DNA of 64,000 bases, from the NCBI GenBank assembly GCA_900491605.1, contig UESW01001779.1, forward strand, positions 185,815-249,814. The letters run 5' to 3'. Both the position numbers and the translations under genes were made by a program. Shown here in pieces: positions 9,953-20,943 of this stretch. This DNA is from Calamus simplicifolius (lineage: Eukaryota > Streptophyta > Magnoliopsida > Arecales > Arecaceae). The stretch's first letter is position 1; every line of letters starts with the position of its first letter. Under the pieces are notes generated by a model that was given only the letters and a program-made list of their open reading frames with translations, did no database searches and had not been told where the DNA came from.

Positions 9953-10264
9953 ATGGCTTTTATTATGCTGAGGTTAAGTGTCATGGGTTTGAGCTTTCTC
10001 CTCGGGGCTTGGCTTGGCTCTGATGGTTGGGTTGATGAGGAAGTTGCTAGGGAGCAAGTCATCCTCGAGGAAGGAGTTATGGAGGTCATATACGAAGCGC
10101 AGAAGGGGGGTAGAGGTCATATGGAAAGCGCACACAGGTGCTTTCTATTTGGCTCTATCCGCTCATCGTGGGGCCGCGGAGACCATTGGAAATACAATTT
10201 TTTATGGGCTACGGCTTTCCCTAGCTTTCCTTCATCCTCAGTCCTTAAATTGGTGCCATTTTGA
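9953..10264 (+). CDS. Small plus-strand ORF in E2 with a hydrophobic N-terminus
   Basis: The 103-codon frame starts MAFIMLRLSVMGLSFLLG, a signal- or anchor-like hydrophobic stretch (residues 2-21). It continues GSDGWVDEEVAREQ, an acidic part, and ends in a less ordered tail. I chose the ATG at 9953 because it lies 73 bp after a conserved TATA box. Its E5 counterpart at 41990 begins in the matching place and shares W-x-D-E-x-x-A-x-E. The nucleotide similarity continues past the E5 stop, so the C-terminal tail here may not be coding. An AATAAA at 10554 closes the unit. No family is recognised. It could also be a non-coding transcript with a fortuitous frame. Confidence 0.4.
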   Translation: MAFIMLRLSVMGLSFLLGAWLGSDGWVDEEVAREQVILEEGVMEVIYEAQKGGRGHMESAHRCFLFGSIRSSWGRGDHWKYNFLWATAFPSFPSSSVLKLVPF

Positions 10265-10553
10265 ATCTTTCGGTTCATCCATCTAAGAATCCATCAGTTG
10301 GCTTCTAATGAGGAAGAAGGTGAGTAGCACCGGGCCACTTTCTTTTGTATCGTTGCCCAGCAACTCAGACAACTCGACAGAGTTGTCTTTTTCGATTTCT
10401 TCAAATCATGGACAGAAGCTATGTTGAGACAGTATCGTTAATCGAACTCGCTTGTTTGAACATTTTCTTTTGTTCTTTGTGTATTTCATGTGCTGTAATG
10501 CACTTGTAATGCCTTGCGAGGGGCTGCAACTTTTTGTAATGAAATATTATTAA

Positions 10554-10559
10554 AATAAA
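10554..10559 (+). terminator. Polyadenylation signal of the second E2 plus-strand unit
   Basis: AATAAA preceded by a TTTTTGTAATG element, a typical plant far-upstream motif. The matching E5 site at 42728 has AATAAATAAA, with the same preceding CTTGTAA block. Confidence 0.5.
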
Positions 10560-10569
10560 AGAACCTTTT

Positions 10570-11001
10570 TCCTTTGCATATGTATCTCTTTTTGTTATTT
10601 TGCTTCTGTCTTGCGAAGTGCAAGTTTTCTCGGTGTATCGTTGTCTTTGTATTTCCTCCAACGCACAAATCTCTCATATACATTGGACCGGAAGGGGCAG
10701 GGTGAAGACTCGGTCTTGCTGAGATATGCAAATAGCAATTAGGGCATCCCTTAACTAAGGAAGATATTTAGATGGCCGTATCTCATACTTTCATGTTGGA
10801 GGCATTTTAGAGATTTAACTCTTCGCCAAATGGTCCGGTTTAATCTTGTCGATGTGCATTAGATTACGTTGGCTCTTTAAGGGTAGAGCGCATGATTTAT
10901 CTTTGGCTGGAGCAACACCTGGGCGGCTTTGTTGGCTTTTGATGGGAGTTTGGTCATGCCGAATATCCCTGAAAGCTTTTACTTGATTCATTGGCACGGT
11001 T
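10570..11001. other. E2 3'-region spacer
   Basis: Unremarkable sequence between the second unit and the next arrays. Scattered 'tcggtc(c)tgccgag' pieces are diverged array monomers. No gene was found. Confidence 0.4.
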
Positions 11002-11215
11002 CGATCATGCCGAAGCTTGAAAAAATCACTTAGTCCTACTGAAGCTTGAAAAAATCGCTCGGTCCTACCGAGACTTGGAAAGAGATTATATTTTACTTGG
11101 CGCTGCCAAGGTACAGAGATATCGCTCGACTCTGTCGCGGTTTGAAAAAATATCACTTGTCCTGCCAAGGCTTAAAGAAAGATTATATTTCATTTGGTAC
11201 CACTAAGGTACGAAG
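11002..11215 (+). repeat. Degenerate 32-bp class tandem array in E2
   Basis: Diverged monomers such as ATATTTTACTTGGCGCTGCC followed by AAGGTAC, closely resembling the 32-bp monomers of E5 (44757-46232). Intact inverted repeats include CTCGGT-CCT-ACCGAG and CTTGGC-GCT-GCCAAG. Confidence 0.65.
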
Positions 11216-11221
11216 AGAACC

Positions 11222-11795
11222 CCATGGACATGCCGAGGGTGCTCGGACCTATCGAGTCTTTGCTGATATTTAGCTCGGCCTTCGGACCTGCCGAGGGTGC
11301 TCGAACATACCGAGTCTTTGTTGATATTTAGCTCGGCCCTCGGACCAGCCGAGGGTGCTTGGACATACCGAGTCTTTGTTGATATTTAGCTCGGCCCTCA
11401 AACCTACCGAGGGTGCTCGAACATACTTAGTCTTTGTTGATATTTAGCTTGGCCCTTGGACCTGCCGAGGATGCTCGGACATATCGAATCTTTGCTGATA
11501 TTTAACTTGGCCCTCGACCTGCCAACGGTGCTCGGACATACCGAGTCTTTGCTGATATTTAGCTCAGCTCTCAGACTTGCCGAGGGTGCTCGAACATACC
11601 AAGTCTTTGATGATATTTAGCTCGGCCCTCGAACCTGCGGAGGGTGCTCGAACATACTGAGTCTTTGCTGATATTTAGCTCGGCCCTCGAACCTGCCGAG
11701 GGTGCTCGGATATACCGAGCCTTTGTTGATATTTAGCTCGGCCCTCGGACCTGCCAAGGATGCTCAGGCATACTGAGTCTTTGTCGATGGACCCA
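11222..11795 (+). repeat. 58-bp tandem array in E2 (about ten copies)
   Basis: Successive copies of GATATTTAGCTCGGCCCTCGG are spaced 58 bp apart. Each unit carries two inverted repeats, CCCTCGG-ACCTG-CCGAGGG and CTCGG-ACATA-CCGAG. Divergence between copies is modest. Confidence 0.9.
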
Positions 11796-12049
11796 TGGGT
11801 TGATAGCCGTGTGGAATCTGTCTCTTACCAAAAGGCTTTAAGAAAAATTGATCGAAGCACAAACATCACAATAATAAAAAAAATAAGATCTTGTCATCGC
11901 AAGTAGGATGAGTTCAGTGGGAGCGTACCCTATTGATGATATATTCGGAGGTTGTTTGAATTCCATGTTCGGCAAACAAATTTTTCATCTAGATTCTGAA
12001 GTCTGTAGGTGTCTGGTCTAATGACCTCCGCAATTTGATAAGGGCCTGT

Positions 12050-13013
12050 CTAATTTGGAGATAGCTTTCCTTGTTCTAATGGTTTGGAGACAGACGCCTT
12101 GCGGAGTACAAGGTCACCAGGATGGAAGGAATTTCCTTTGACTCGGGAGGAATGGTAATGAGTGACTCTTTGCTGATAGGCTGCCATCCGGATTCGAGCC
12201 TTCTCTTTGACTTCTTCTATCAAGTCGAGATTAGCAATGATAGCCCTATCTCCACAGGAATGACAGCTTCTGTGTCGAAGGCCATTTTGAAAGAGTCTGC
12301 CTGTGGGGACCCTCTGGATGGTCCAATAGGCCCACAAGACGTGATGAAGCTCCTCTACCCATCTGCCTCATGCCCTGTTGAGCCGGGCCTTAATTCCTTG
12401 CAGCAAGGTTCGGTTGGTCACCTCGGCCTCTCCATTGGCTTTGGGGTGGCCGACTGATGTGAGCCGGTGACAGATGCCATGATCTTCGCAGAATTTTTAG
12501 AACTTGGGATTATCAAACTATCTTCCATTGTTGGTAGTGTGTGGAAGGCCAAACCAATAAATGATGGATCTCCGTACGAAATCTCTAGCCCGAGCCTCAG
12601 TTATCTAAGCGACTGCCTTGGCCTCAACCCACTTGGTGAAATAGTCGATCGCTACGAATAAAAACTTCCTCTGTCCTGTGGCAAGAGGAAAAGGTCCAAA
12701 GATGTCCATCCCCACTTGGCGAAAGGCCAAGCGGATAATACATGTGTCAAATGAGTAGAGGGGAGGCTCTGTATGTTGGAATGTCATTGACATGAGTCAG
12801 ATGTTCGGACAAAAATATTAGCATCCTTCTGCATGGTTGGCCAATAGTACCCTTAGCGCAACACCTTGTGGCATAAGGCTTGGTCACCAAGATGATTGCC
12901 ACAGATGCCCTCATGGACTTCCCAAAGAGCATAATCGGCCTCCGACGGACGAAGGTATTTAAGTAACGACATGGAGAAAGACCATTTGTATAGCTGATTA
13001 TCGAGTAGGACAT
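12050..13013 (-). pseudogene. pol: E2 integrase, degenerate
   Basis: Minus-strand fragments match the E5 integrase block by block. They include the linker before the zinc finger (12747-13013, LNTFVRRRPIMLFG in a shifted frame), FRQVGMDIFGPFPLATGQRK with the first catalytic Asp (12605-12793), and the C-terminal EEVKEKARIRMAAYQQRVTHYH with RVKGNSFHPGDLVLRKASV (12050-12337). Stops and frameshifts separate the pieces. Ty3/gypsy integrase belongs after RNase H, as here. Confidence 0.8.
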
Positions 13014-13023
13014 AGTGAGATGC

Positions 13024-14125
13024 CTACATTTTCAATCTCCTTGCATCCTTTCTGTCAGCCAGGAGTAATCCTTCTTTAAGATACTTGAGAATTGGGTCGA
13101 AACAGGATGGTTTGACTTTAATTTGCATCACTCGATCAGTGTCGGCGATACTGGGCTTTTTCAGGACCTCCAGTGCAATTTTCACTCGAGATTCATCAAA
13201 TTTGTGGTTGCCAGGCAGGATAAAAAGTCGGCACGTGTATTCTCTCGGAACATGAATAACTTCAAGTTTAGAAAAGCAAGAGGATAAATCACGCACCTTT
13301 TGGAGATACCGAACCATGTTCGGCTCCAAAGCCTCGAATTCTCCCCGCACGTGGCTGGCCACTAGCTGAGAGTCAGTGTAGGTGTTCAGTTTCTTGACTT
13401 TGAGATCTCGGGCGATTCAAAGTCCAGCAAGTGGGCCTCATACTCTACTTCATTATTAGAGGCTGGAAAGGAGAAGCGGATGCCATACTCGAAGGTTGAA
13501 CTCTCCGAACGGGTAAGGAACAAGCCGGCGCTAGAATCATTTGTGTTGGATGATCCATCTACATGAAGCAGCCATAGAGCGTCGGTGCTCGGTTGTTCGG
13601 AGGTATCTGGAGTGGAACCATCCTTAAGAATTGTTCGCTCAAGGAGAAATCTACCAGAATTTGAGCTTTAATGGCTGGACGTGGCTGATATCAAATATCA
13701 TGCTCACTTAGTTCAACAGTCCATTTGGTCATTCTTCCTGATGTCTCCGGATGATGAATGATTGATTTGATAGGCTGGTCGGTCAAGACTATCACGGCAT
13801 GTGCTTGAAAATAAGGACGCAACTTCTGAGCAGAGATGATCAAGGCCAACACCATCTTCTCAATTCGAGTGTACCTTATCTCGGCATCCCGAAGAATCTT
13901 GCTGACATAATAAATCGATTTCTAAATTTTTCTCTCTTTCCGAATGAGCACAGACCCGACAGTGCCTTTTGATACTGCCAAATATAGATATAACATCTCT
14001 CTAGGCCTCGGACTGCTGAGAAAAGGTGGTAAACCGAGGTATTTCTTGAGATCTTCGAAGGATTTATGACAGTCCGAAGTCCACTTAAAGTTTTTAGCCG
14101 ACCGAAGTGCCTTAAATAAGGTCAA
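13024..14125 (-). pseudogene. pol: E2 RNase H and second (archaeal-like) RNase H, degenerate
   Basis: The part nearest RT (13922-14125) has FKWTSDCHKSFEDLKKYLG and YLYLAVSKGTVGSVLI, the Ty3/gypsy RNase H start with decayed acidic residues. Further on (13600-13380) the minus strand reads a second RNase H fold with LLHVDGSSN. Its end lies at 13024-13362 (ASHVRGEFEALEPNMVRYLQ and FKLEVIHVPRE). Two RNase H domains in tandem are diagnostic of the Tat lineage. Several stops interrupt both. Confidence 0.75.
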
Positions 14126-14238
14126 ACATCTCTCGGCCGATCAAGCAACAAAGCGGTTGAGGGCCGCTATTCTTCCGGTAAGACACTGCACTTCTTTGAC
14201 CGACCCTGGAGGCACCATTTGCTGCAGGGCTCAATTTT

Positions 14239-14900
14239 TTATGGATTTGCTTCAATCCCTTGTTGGGAGACCATGAAGCCCAAGAACTTTCTGGAGTTGA
14301 CTCCGAAGGCACATTTGGTTGGATTAAGCTTCATCTGATACCTTCGGAGTGTGGTGAAGCTTTCTGTAAGATCATCAACGTGCTGGGATGCTTCCTTGCT
14401 TTTAACCAGCATATCATCAACATAAACCTCCATGTTCTGAACGATTTGTTCTTTAAAAACCTTATTAACCAACCTCTGGTATGTTGCGCCTGCATTTTTT
14501 AAACCAAAAGGCATGACTCGGTAACAATAAGTACCTCGATCGGTTATGAAGGTGGTCTTTTCTTCATCTTCGGATGCCATCTGAATCTGATTGTAGTCCG
14601 AATAAGCATCCATAAAAGTCAGCATTTGGTGGCCCGAGGTAGCATCCACAAGCTGGTCAATCCGAGGCAAAGGAAAACTATCTTTAGGACAAGCCTTATC
14701 GAGGTCCGTGAAGTCAATGCAGATTATTCATTTGCCATTCGATTTCTTTACCATGACAACATTCGCCAGCCAATCGAGATAGTTCACTTTCCGAATGAAG
14801 TTAGCTTTGATAAGCTTATCAACTTCCTCTTCAATAGCCTTTTGACGCCCGGGGGCAAAAATTCTTTTCATCTGCTTGATCGGCTAAAATGTCTCATCCA
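14239..14900 (-). pseudogene. pol: E2 reverse transcriptase, degenerate
   Basis: The clearest frame (14239-14670) contains PRIDQLVDATSGHQMLTFMD, FITDRGTYCYRVMPFGLKN and the catalytic MEVYVDDMLVKSKE. The minus strand upstream to about 14900 gives the earlier RT motifs in other frames (FIRKVNYLDWLANVVMVKK type). YVDD is intact although the flanking frames are broken. Confidence 0.85.
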
Positions 14901-15199
14901 CATTGAGGCGATGGATGAGGACATTTGGGTCGATCCCTTGCATATCTGAAGCAGACCAAGCGAAGATGCCAGCATTTCTTCGAAGAAATTCAACCAAATC
15001 CCGCCGAGGAATTCCTTTAGTTGTGACCCGATCCTTACAGTTCAGTCGGGCCAAGCTTCATCAAGTGGCACCTCCTCAAGCTCCTCGGCTGGTTTTCCCC
15101 GTTGCTCAGCAAAATCCTCTCAAGCATCTAGCCCATCAACCTCAGGCTTTCTAAACTGAAGGTTGGCAACAAAGCAATACCAGGCTACAACCTGATTTT

Positions 15200-15620
15200 C
15201 TCAGACAACTCCCACTTCCCATTCGATGGAAAACTTCATGGCAAGATGAGGAATAGAGATAATAGCTTTGAGGGACATCTGTCCTGACCTGCCAAGGATG
15301 GTGTTATAGGGGGACCGAAGCTTGGTTACCAGGAAGTCTGTGTGAACAGTGGCTAGGCTAGGCCAGTAACTGTGCAGATCACCAAGGTGATGATCCTCTC
15401 GAGGATAATGGTAGTAAAACCCACTAGGGTGGAGTCTATGGTTTGAAGGTTTTTCACTTGCAATTTCATCATCACAAAGGCATCAAAGTACAAAACATTA
15501 ACAGAGCTTCCACTATCAATCAAAATACAGTGTACACCATAGTCATTTATGTTAAGAGATATAACTAAAGCATCATCATGTAGGTATTGTATCTCCCGAA
15601 GGTCTTCATCAGAAAAAGAA
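15200..15620 (-). pseudogene. pol: E2 aspartic protease, degenerate
   Basis: Minus-strand sequence at 15535-15485 reads CILIDSGSSVNVLYFDAF, the Tat-type protease active site (Asp-Ser-Gly-Ser). It is followed downstream by the typical PLVTVHTDFLVTKL-like region near 15300-15350. No long frame survives. Confidence 0.7.
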
Positions 15621-15749
15621 AGCTCGTTGGTCTAGGCCTTCTTTGGTGGATTTTCTTCTTCATCTTGCTGAGCCGATGAGGAGCCGATTGTTGCTATCAT
15701 ATTAACATTGCCAACAACCGACGGGTTCGGCGAAGGAGGTTGGCGAGGC

Positions 15750-17246
15750 TCAGGCTGATGGTCTTCTTCGTTGTTTGGCTCGGGGGCTCTTCTAAACTGG
15801 TCCAGCCTACCCCATCAGATGAGTTGCTTAATCTCATTCCAAAGCTACCAGCACTCCTCGGTGTCGTGCCCGTGGTCCTGATGGAATTGACAATACTTGG
15901 TCATATCCCTCCAGACCCCGTTCCCTCAGAAAGGTGATGGCCGAGGAATCTGGTGCTTAATTTTCATTAGGATTCGCACCCTTGGTGCAGTGAGTGGGGT
16001 GTACTGACTGAACCTCCAGGTCAGGCTCTGGGTATGATCTCTGGGTGGCGGTGGAAGAACTCTCTGACGGCGAGGCAAGCTAGCACAGCGGAGGGGTCGG
16101 CTCCTCTCCGAGCCCTTGGCTTCTCTTTTTTGACTGCTCTGCTCTCCACGACTACTCCACCTTGGCGTATTTGTTCGCCAAAGCCATCATGTCAGAGAGG
16201 CTCTTCGGATAGTTGACCTTCAGTGCTAGATAGAAGTCCCCCTCCTTCGACACTTCGCCTACCAAGGTGGACATGGCCACCTCGTCATTGAGGTGGTCTA
16301 CCTCTAGCATGGCTGTGTTGAATCGATCGAGACAACTCTTCAAAGATTCCCCCTCCCGTTGCTTGATCTCAGAGAGGGAATCAGATCTCCATCGGTGGCG
16401 ATGGCTACTGACAAACTGACTAATGAATAGGTAGCTCAGCTCATCAAAATAATTGATGGAACCTAGTTTCAGGCTAATAAACCAGGTTCTGGCGAACCCC
16501 TAAAGAGTAGAGGGAAATGCTCTACACAAGATCACATCTGACGCTCCATGGAACATTATGATGGATCAAAAACTTCTCAGATGATCATTGGGATCGATGG
16601 ATCCGTGGTACACTTTGATGGTGAAAAACTTGACATGAGGAGGGATCACTCCCCGTATGATCTCCTCGGAGAAGGGGATGCTCTACTCAGTCTTCAATTG
16701 AGGCTATGAAGCTTGCTTGATGGCATTTAGCTCATGGCGCCACTCTCGGTGCATCTCTTGCATTTATCGTCGGATTCCCTCATCTCGGGCGGTAGGGGAG
16801 ACTGGTCGAGGAGAATACAGTAACGAAGTCAAGTCATGGCAAGATGACACCGGGGAGAGAGAGCGAGCTTGCCAAGATCTAGGCAGGCTCTTCCTTTTGG
16901 CTCTCAGCGGCACTGGCCTGGTTCCCCTGGCTGTTGAGGATGGCCCATGACCTTGGGCGGGTTGGAAGAAGAGATCGCTGGCTGAGCAGGGATGGCAACA
17001 CCCTCAGCGAGTTGTAGGGACAGGGGCAGTTGGACGGGGAGCCTCATGGAGCCCTTGAACAAGCTGAGCTAGAGCTTGGACTTGCTGAACCAGCGTGGCG
17101 AACTGGTCTTGAGTCACCATGGTCATTGGCGGCAAAGGAGTTTCGATCGAAGGGGGGTGTAGAGGTGCCATATTATTTGGGGGATTAGGCTTCTGGGAAG
17201 TGGTCTGATCATAAGCATCAGAGTTGGCTCTCCTTCGATTAGCCAT
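15750..17246 (-). pseudogene. gag: E2 gag, degenerate
   Basis: The N-terminus is the frame 17004-17246, MANRRRANSDAYDQTTSQ, which aligns with the E5 gag start (MANRRRATSEAQDQ). It includes TQDQFATLVQQVQALAQLVQ, a short coiled coil. The capsid-like core is in pieces, the longest 16152-16343 with AMLEVDHLNDEVAMSTLVGE and LSDMMALANKYAKVE. The zinc-knuckle part (about 15830-15880) is diverged. Confidence 0.75.
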
Positions 17247-17308
17247 TGAGGGGCTGTTCTTCTGAATTCAAGCCTTGTCTCCTGGATTACAAGTTTATGG
17301 GACTTGAG

Positions 17309-17326
17309 GCCCTTCCTCTAGCGCCA
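17309..17326 (-). other. E2 primer binding site
   Basis: Minus strand TGGCGCTAGAGGAAGGGC starts three bases after the LTR end. It is identical to the E5 PBS at 51841. The tRNA used is not assigned here. Confidence 0.8.
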
Positions 17327-17329
17327 ATC

Positions 17330-18286
17330 TGTTACCGCAAAAATCCGTTCTCCGACTCGGGTGTGGCCCACCTTCAGATCCGAACGCTGATCTCTTGCTT
17401 GGGTGGAACCTGCAAGACAGTCATCACGTAGAGAGTGTTGGGGATGGCTCTTTGTGGAGGACCCTCCGACGCCCAAGTTAAAAGATTTACAGCAATTAGA
17501 TATGAAGAGAAGGCTCCTGCAAAAGAGTCCCTCAAGGATGGCCTCTTAGGAGCTCAGAGTTCCGCTTGAGCTTCAATGGAGTTTTTCAGTGAGAAAGAAT
17601 GAGCATACCTGAAGGGATTTCGAAAATGGTATTTATAGATTGTCTGAGTGTTGACAGTTTGTTCACCTGATTCTCTGAATGTGTCTTGGGAGATGGGGAA
17701 TCAGAATGATGGGAACCTGATTCGAATCAAGTTTGTTACAAAGCCGGCGAGATTCGAATCTTATTTGTTACGAGGATCAACGGCTGAAGAGGCTGGTTCA
17801 GAGCTTTGAGATTCGGTTATTCTGTTATCTGGTTATTTATAGGCAACAGGCTAGGCCTTGTTTGATTTTCCTTTAAAAATGATGAAAGCTGATGTGGCCG
17901 AAGGGTCACATTTGGCTTTTGGCTACTCTGAGCCTGCCAAGGCATGAGGATGGTTCGGCCCTACTGAGATGGGGAGATTATCTTTTTCTAAACATAGCAT
18001 ATGGTAGATCCAAGGCCAAGGAAAGCTCTGGAGTCTGAGGCCGAGGAGAGCTCTAGAGTCCTAGGCCAAGGGGAATTTTAGAGTCCGAGGCCGAGGCATA
18101 AGAATGATACGGGTTTGCTGAGACGAGGAGGTGGCTCGTCTCTATCAGGGTGGAGATGTGGCTCGGTCCTGCCAAGACGAAGAAATTATATTTTTTTTAA
18201 GTTTGATATATGACGATTAAAAATAAAAAATGATCCTAACCTTTTTATATATGTTAATATAATGATGATTTTATTCCTCATCAACA
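17330..18286 (-). repeat. E2 5' LTR (957 bp)
   Basis: Starts TGTTACCGC and ends CATCAACA. It resembles the E5 LTR at both ends (CTCCGACTCGG near the start; AATGATGATTTTA near the end). A minus-strand TATAAATA box is at 17637-17630. The five bases after it, TACAT (18287-18291), are the expected target duplication; the partner is off the window. Confidence 0.85.
17630..17637 (-). promoter_or_regulatory. E2 LTR TATA box
   Basis: Minus-strand TATAAATA. The same box lies in the corresponding place of the solo LTR (58901-58894); the E5 LTRs have the weaker TATAACTA. Confidence 0.6.
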
Positions 18287-18476
18287 TACATACGGTACAT
18301 TTTTTATTCCATCTAGTTAGATAAAACAGCCTCCTCAATTGACTCACCTGCTAGATACATAGAGAGTGTCTGAGAGTGTCTGAGAGTGCTTGCTTTAAGA
18401 TTCGGGCATTGTCTTCTTCTTCCCTGATTTCCATCGCCTCTTACTGCTGTTTTCGACTCTGCTTCTTCCGGTGATG

Positions 18477-20001
18477 GCTTCTCCTCCCGCCAAGCCTTCA
18501 ATGGGGTCCGATGCTCTGAAGAACGCCGGCATGCCATGGAGCCATGCCCGATCGAGCCGCTTCAAGTGGGTTTCCCCTTCTCTATCTCCGATGATGGTGG
18601 CAGAGATGGAGCGCTTATTCCCTGAGATCATCCAAGTTCTCGTGCAGTCACTGGAGGAGGAGGTTGGCAGGTGGAAGAATCTTGCCACTCTCGCTCAATG
18701 TCTTGGCCGTTGGGTTCCTTCGGAGGTTCTGGTTCGTGAATTCCACCGTGCCGGCGTCTCGGGGGAAATTGAAGCCGTGGGTTTGGTGCATCGACATTAC
18801 TTGTTCCGGTTTGCATATGTTCATGCTATGGAGCTTGTCCTCGGAAGACCATGGGTGGTCAATGGCCAAGCTTTTGCAGTGTCCGAGTAAAAGCCGAAAT
18901 TCATTCCATCAGAGAGCTTCAAGCTCTTCTTTGGATCCGATTGCTGCTGCTCCCCATCGAATTTTGGTCGGATAAGGCTCTAGCTTCAATCCTATCTGCT
19001 TCTGGGAGATATCTGTATTCTGATGCATCGGCCAAGGACCGCAAGCAAGGCGGCTTCACTCGCGCTTGTGTCAGTGTCGACCTGAGTAAGCCTCTTCGTC
19101 CGGGTGCTCGGATTAGAGGATCTAGTAATCCTTTTTGGTAGCAATTCTCCTTCGAGCATCTTGATGGAATTTGCGGCTTCTGTGGATCCTTGCACTTCTC
19201 TGGGACTTGTGGAGCTGCACCGGAGTCATCCTCTTCCTCTTCAAATCCTCGGTTCGGTCCTTGGATGGCGGCGGTGAGACGGAGGAAGACCCCTGTTCAG
19301 CTGCAATCAGATTCTCAGAAATCCCCTGCCCCGAGTATGTCTACTTCCCTTCTTCTGCTTTGATGGAAGAGTGGCAAATTCCTAAGAAATTAGCGCGTAG
19401 GAATCTTAGTAAAGGGTCGAATGGTATGCGTGCCCCCCCTTCTTCTGGGATTTCCAAGGCTCTGTCAACCCAAACACTAATGTCTGCTCCTATGTTTGGA
19501 GAGCCTGCGTGTCGTCTTCCTCCCACTGTGCCGGCAGTTGATGGCGAGATGCCTTTTGTGCCGGGGGTTGTGTCTACGGGGTCTGCATTGCTGCATACTC
19601 TGCAGAATGCTGCCTCTGGCCCCCCGAGGCCTCCCTCTTTGCCTGATACTCCAGCATGCCGGTCTCTTGTTTGCGTGCCGGTTGGAGTGGGTGGGAGGGC
19701 TCAGGAGCTTAAGTCTGATTTCATGGTCTCAGTCCCGGTGATTTCAGTGAATTCAATGAATTCAGAAGATTTAGGCTCTAATCTTTTTGAGTCGAGGGGG
19801 CCGATTAAGTCTAGTGGCGGTGGCCTTTCTGGCCCGTCGAAGAGGGCTCGGCCTGTCGAGACTTTATCACAGCGGGTCGTATCCAAGGCTTCCAAAGTAA
19901 AAGGGAAAGCACCCCTCAGGATAAGGCCATTTAGAATGGGTCCTTTGCTTTTTCGGCTTCGATCGAGTCCCCTAGGGGTATGCCGGGTCTTGTCGGGATA
20001 A
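18477..20001 (+). pseudogene. LINE ORF1 (DUF4283-like RNA-binding protein with zinc knuckle), broken
   Basis: The first frame (from ATG 18477 to 18890) contains SHARSSRFKWVSPSLSPMMV, then LGRWVPSEVLVREFHRAG and LVLGRPWVVNGQAFAVSE. This matches the DUF4283-like N-terminal domain of plant LINE ORF1. After frameshifts, 18851-19141 continues the domain. Near 19155-19235 a zinc-knuckle-like EHLDGICGFCGSLHFSGTC occurs, with one residue fewer than the usual CX2CX4HX4C. The long frame 19171-20001 and its neighbours hold the Pro/Ser-rich C-terminus. Frames change several times. ORF1 protein coats the element RNA. Confidence 0.75.
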
Positions 20002-20272
20002 GGAAGCAAAAGACCCATCGTAAAGACAGTTTGGCCCCAGATTCTGTTGTAGGGTCAGCCCAGCCGGTTCATTCGGTCGGCTCGGACCATGACGCGGTGG
20101 TTATCCTCCTTAAGGATGCCATCTAGAAGGATCGTATTGTTGAGGCTATGGATTCCTCTAGGGTGGATGAGTGTACTAACCAGGGACCTGAGGGTCCCAT
20201 GCTGCTTAATGATCATCTTGGTGAGCAGGTGACTGGGGACACTGCTGGGATCCCTTTATCTCAAATTTCCAA

Positions 20273-20943
20273 ATGAAGATTCTTGTTTGGAATGTTCGAG
20301 GGGCCCTGAAACCCTCATTTCGGTCCTCTTTTGGGAGGCTTCAGCAGCTTCATAACCTTGATATCTGTATTTTGACTGAAACTCGTCTATCTGGGGACAG
20401 TCTGACTCGCCTTCGGAGGTAGATCTCTAGACTGTGGAATTCTTATGCTATTGACTCAGTTGGTCTTTCTGGAGGTATTTTGGTGCTTTGGAGATCGGAT
20501 AAAGTCCGTGTGCATGCCTTCCACAGTTGTGGCTAACAGGTGGCTTTGGTTCTCTCGGAAGGGTCCTCTGCGCCTTGGCTGCTTTCTGGAGTTTATGCCA
20601 GCACTGAGTTTAGGGTTTGCCGTGTGCTTGGGATGAGATCCTCTTGCTCCTTGGCCAAGGCTTTCCCTCCCTCATTGCTGATGATTTTAACTGTATTGTG
20701 GAGGCCTCTAAAAAGAGAGGAGGTAGACAGTTTGTTGGTTCTTCGAACATTGTTGAGTTCAGAAATTTTATTGCCTCGGCGGGTCTTTTGGACTTGGGGT
20801 TTGCTGGACCCCAGTTCACCTGGTGCAATAATCGTCAGGGTTCTGCTAGAGTCTGGGAGAGACTGGATAGGGCTTTGGCTTCTGCCAATTAGCTTCAGAT
20901 CTTTCCGTCTGCTATAGTTACTCACTTGCCCAGGATTGGTTCA
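20273..20943 (+). pseudogene. LINE apurinic-like endonuclease domain, broken
   Basis: Starts MKILVWNVRGALKPSFRSS, the plant L1 endonuclease N-terminus. ICILTETRLSGD follows, with the catalytic Glu region. Later pieces show SLIADDFNCIVEASKKRGG, where the usual GDFN appears as DDFN, GPQFTWCNNR and VWERLDRALA. The last catalytic region should carry SDH; here it reads IGSDYCHILI, so His is lost. In-frame stops occur near 20421 and 20537. The enzyme would nick the genomic target. Confidence 0.8.

Larger units (their letters stand above)
7865..18286 (-). mobile_element. E2: Tat-like Ty3/gypsy retrotransposon, right part, old and degenerate
   Basis: Minus-strand order is 5' LTR (18286-17330), PBS, gag, protease, RT, RNase H, second (archaeal-like) RNase H and integrase. 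Then comes a long 3' region with tandem repeats and genes on the plus strand. The RT-RNase H-integrase order is Ty3/gypsy. Two RNase H domains, a very long post-integrase region and an opposite-strand ORF point to the Tat lineage. Every protein is broken by several stops or frameshifts. The left part is cut off by E1 and lies outside the window. Position-by-position resemblance to E5 (36376-52828) shows the two are related families. Confidence 0.88.

Noticed and set aside
18287..18360. Two TACAT copies (18287 and 18356) as a duplication around a small insertion
   Set aside because: The first is the expected E2 target duplication; the second lies just inside the LINE 5' end. A 5-bp match this close can be chance.
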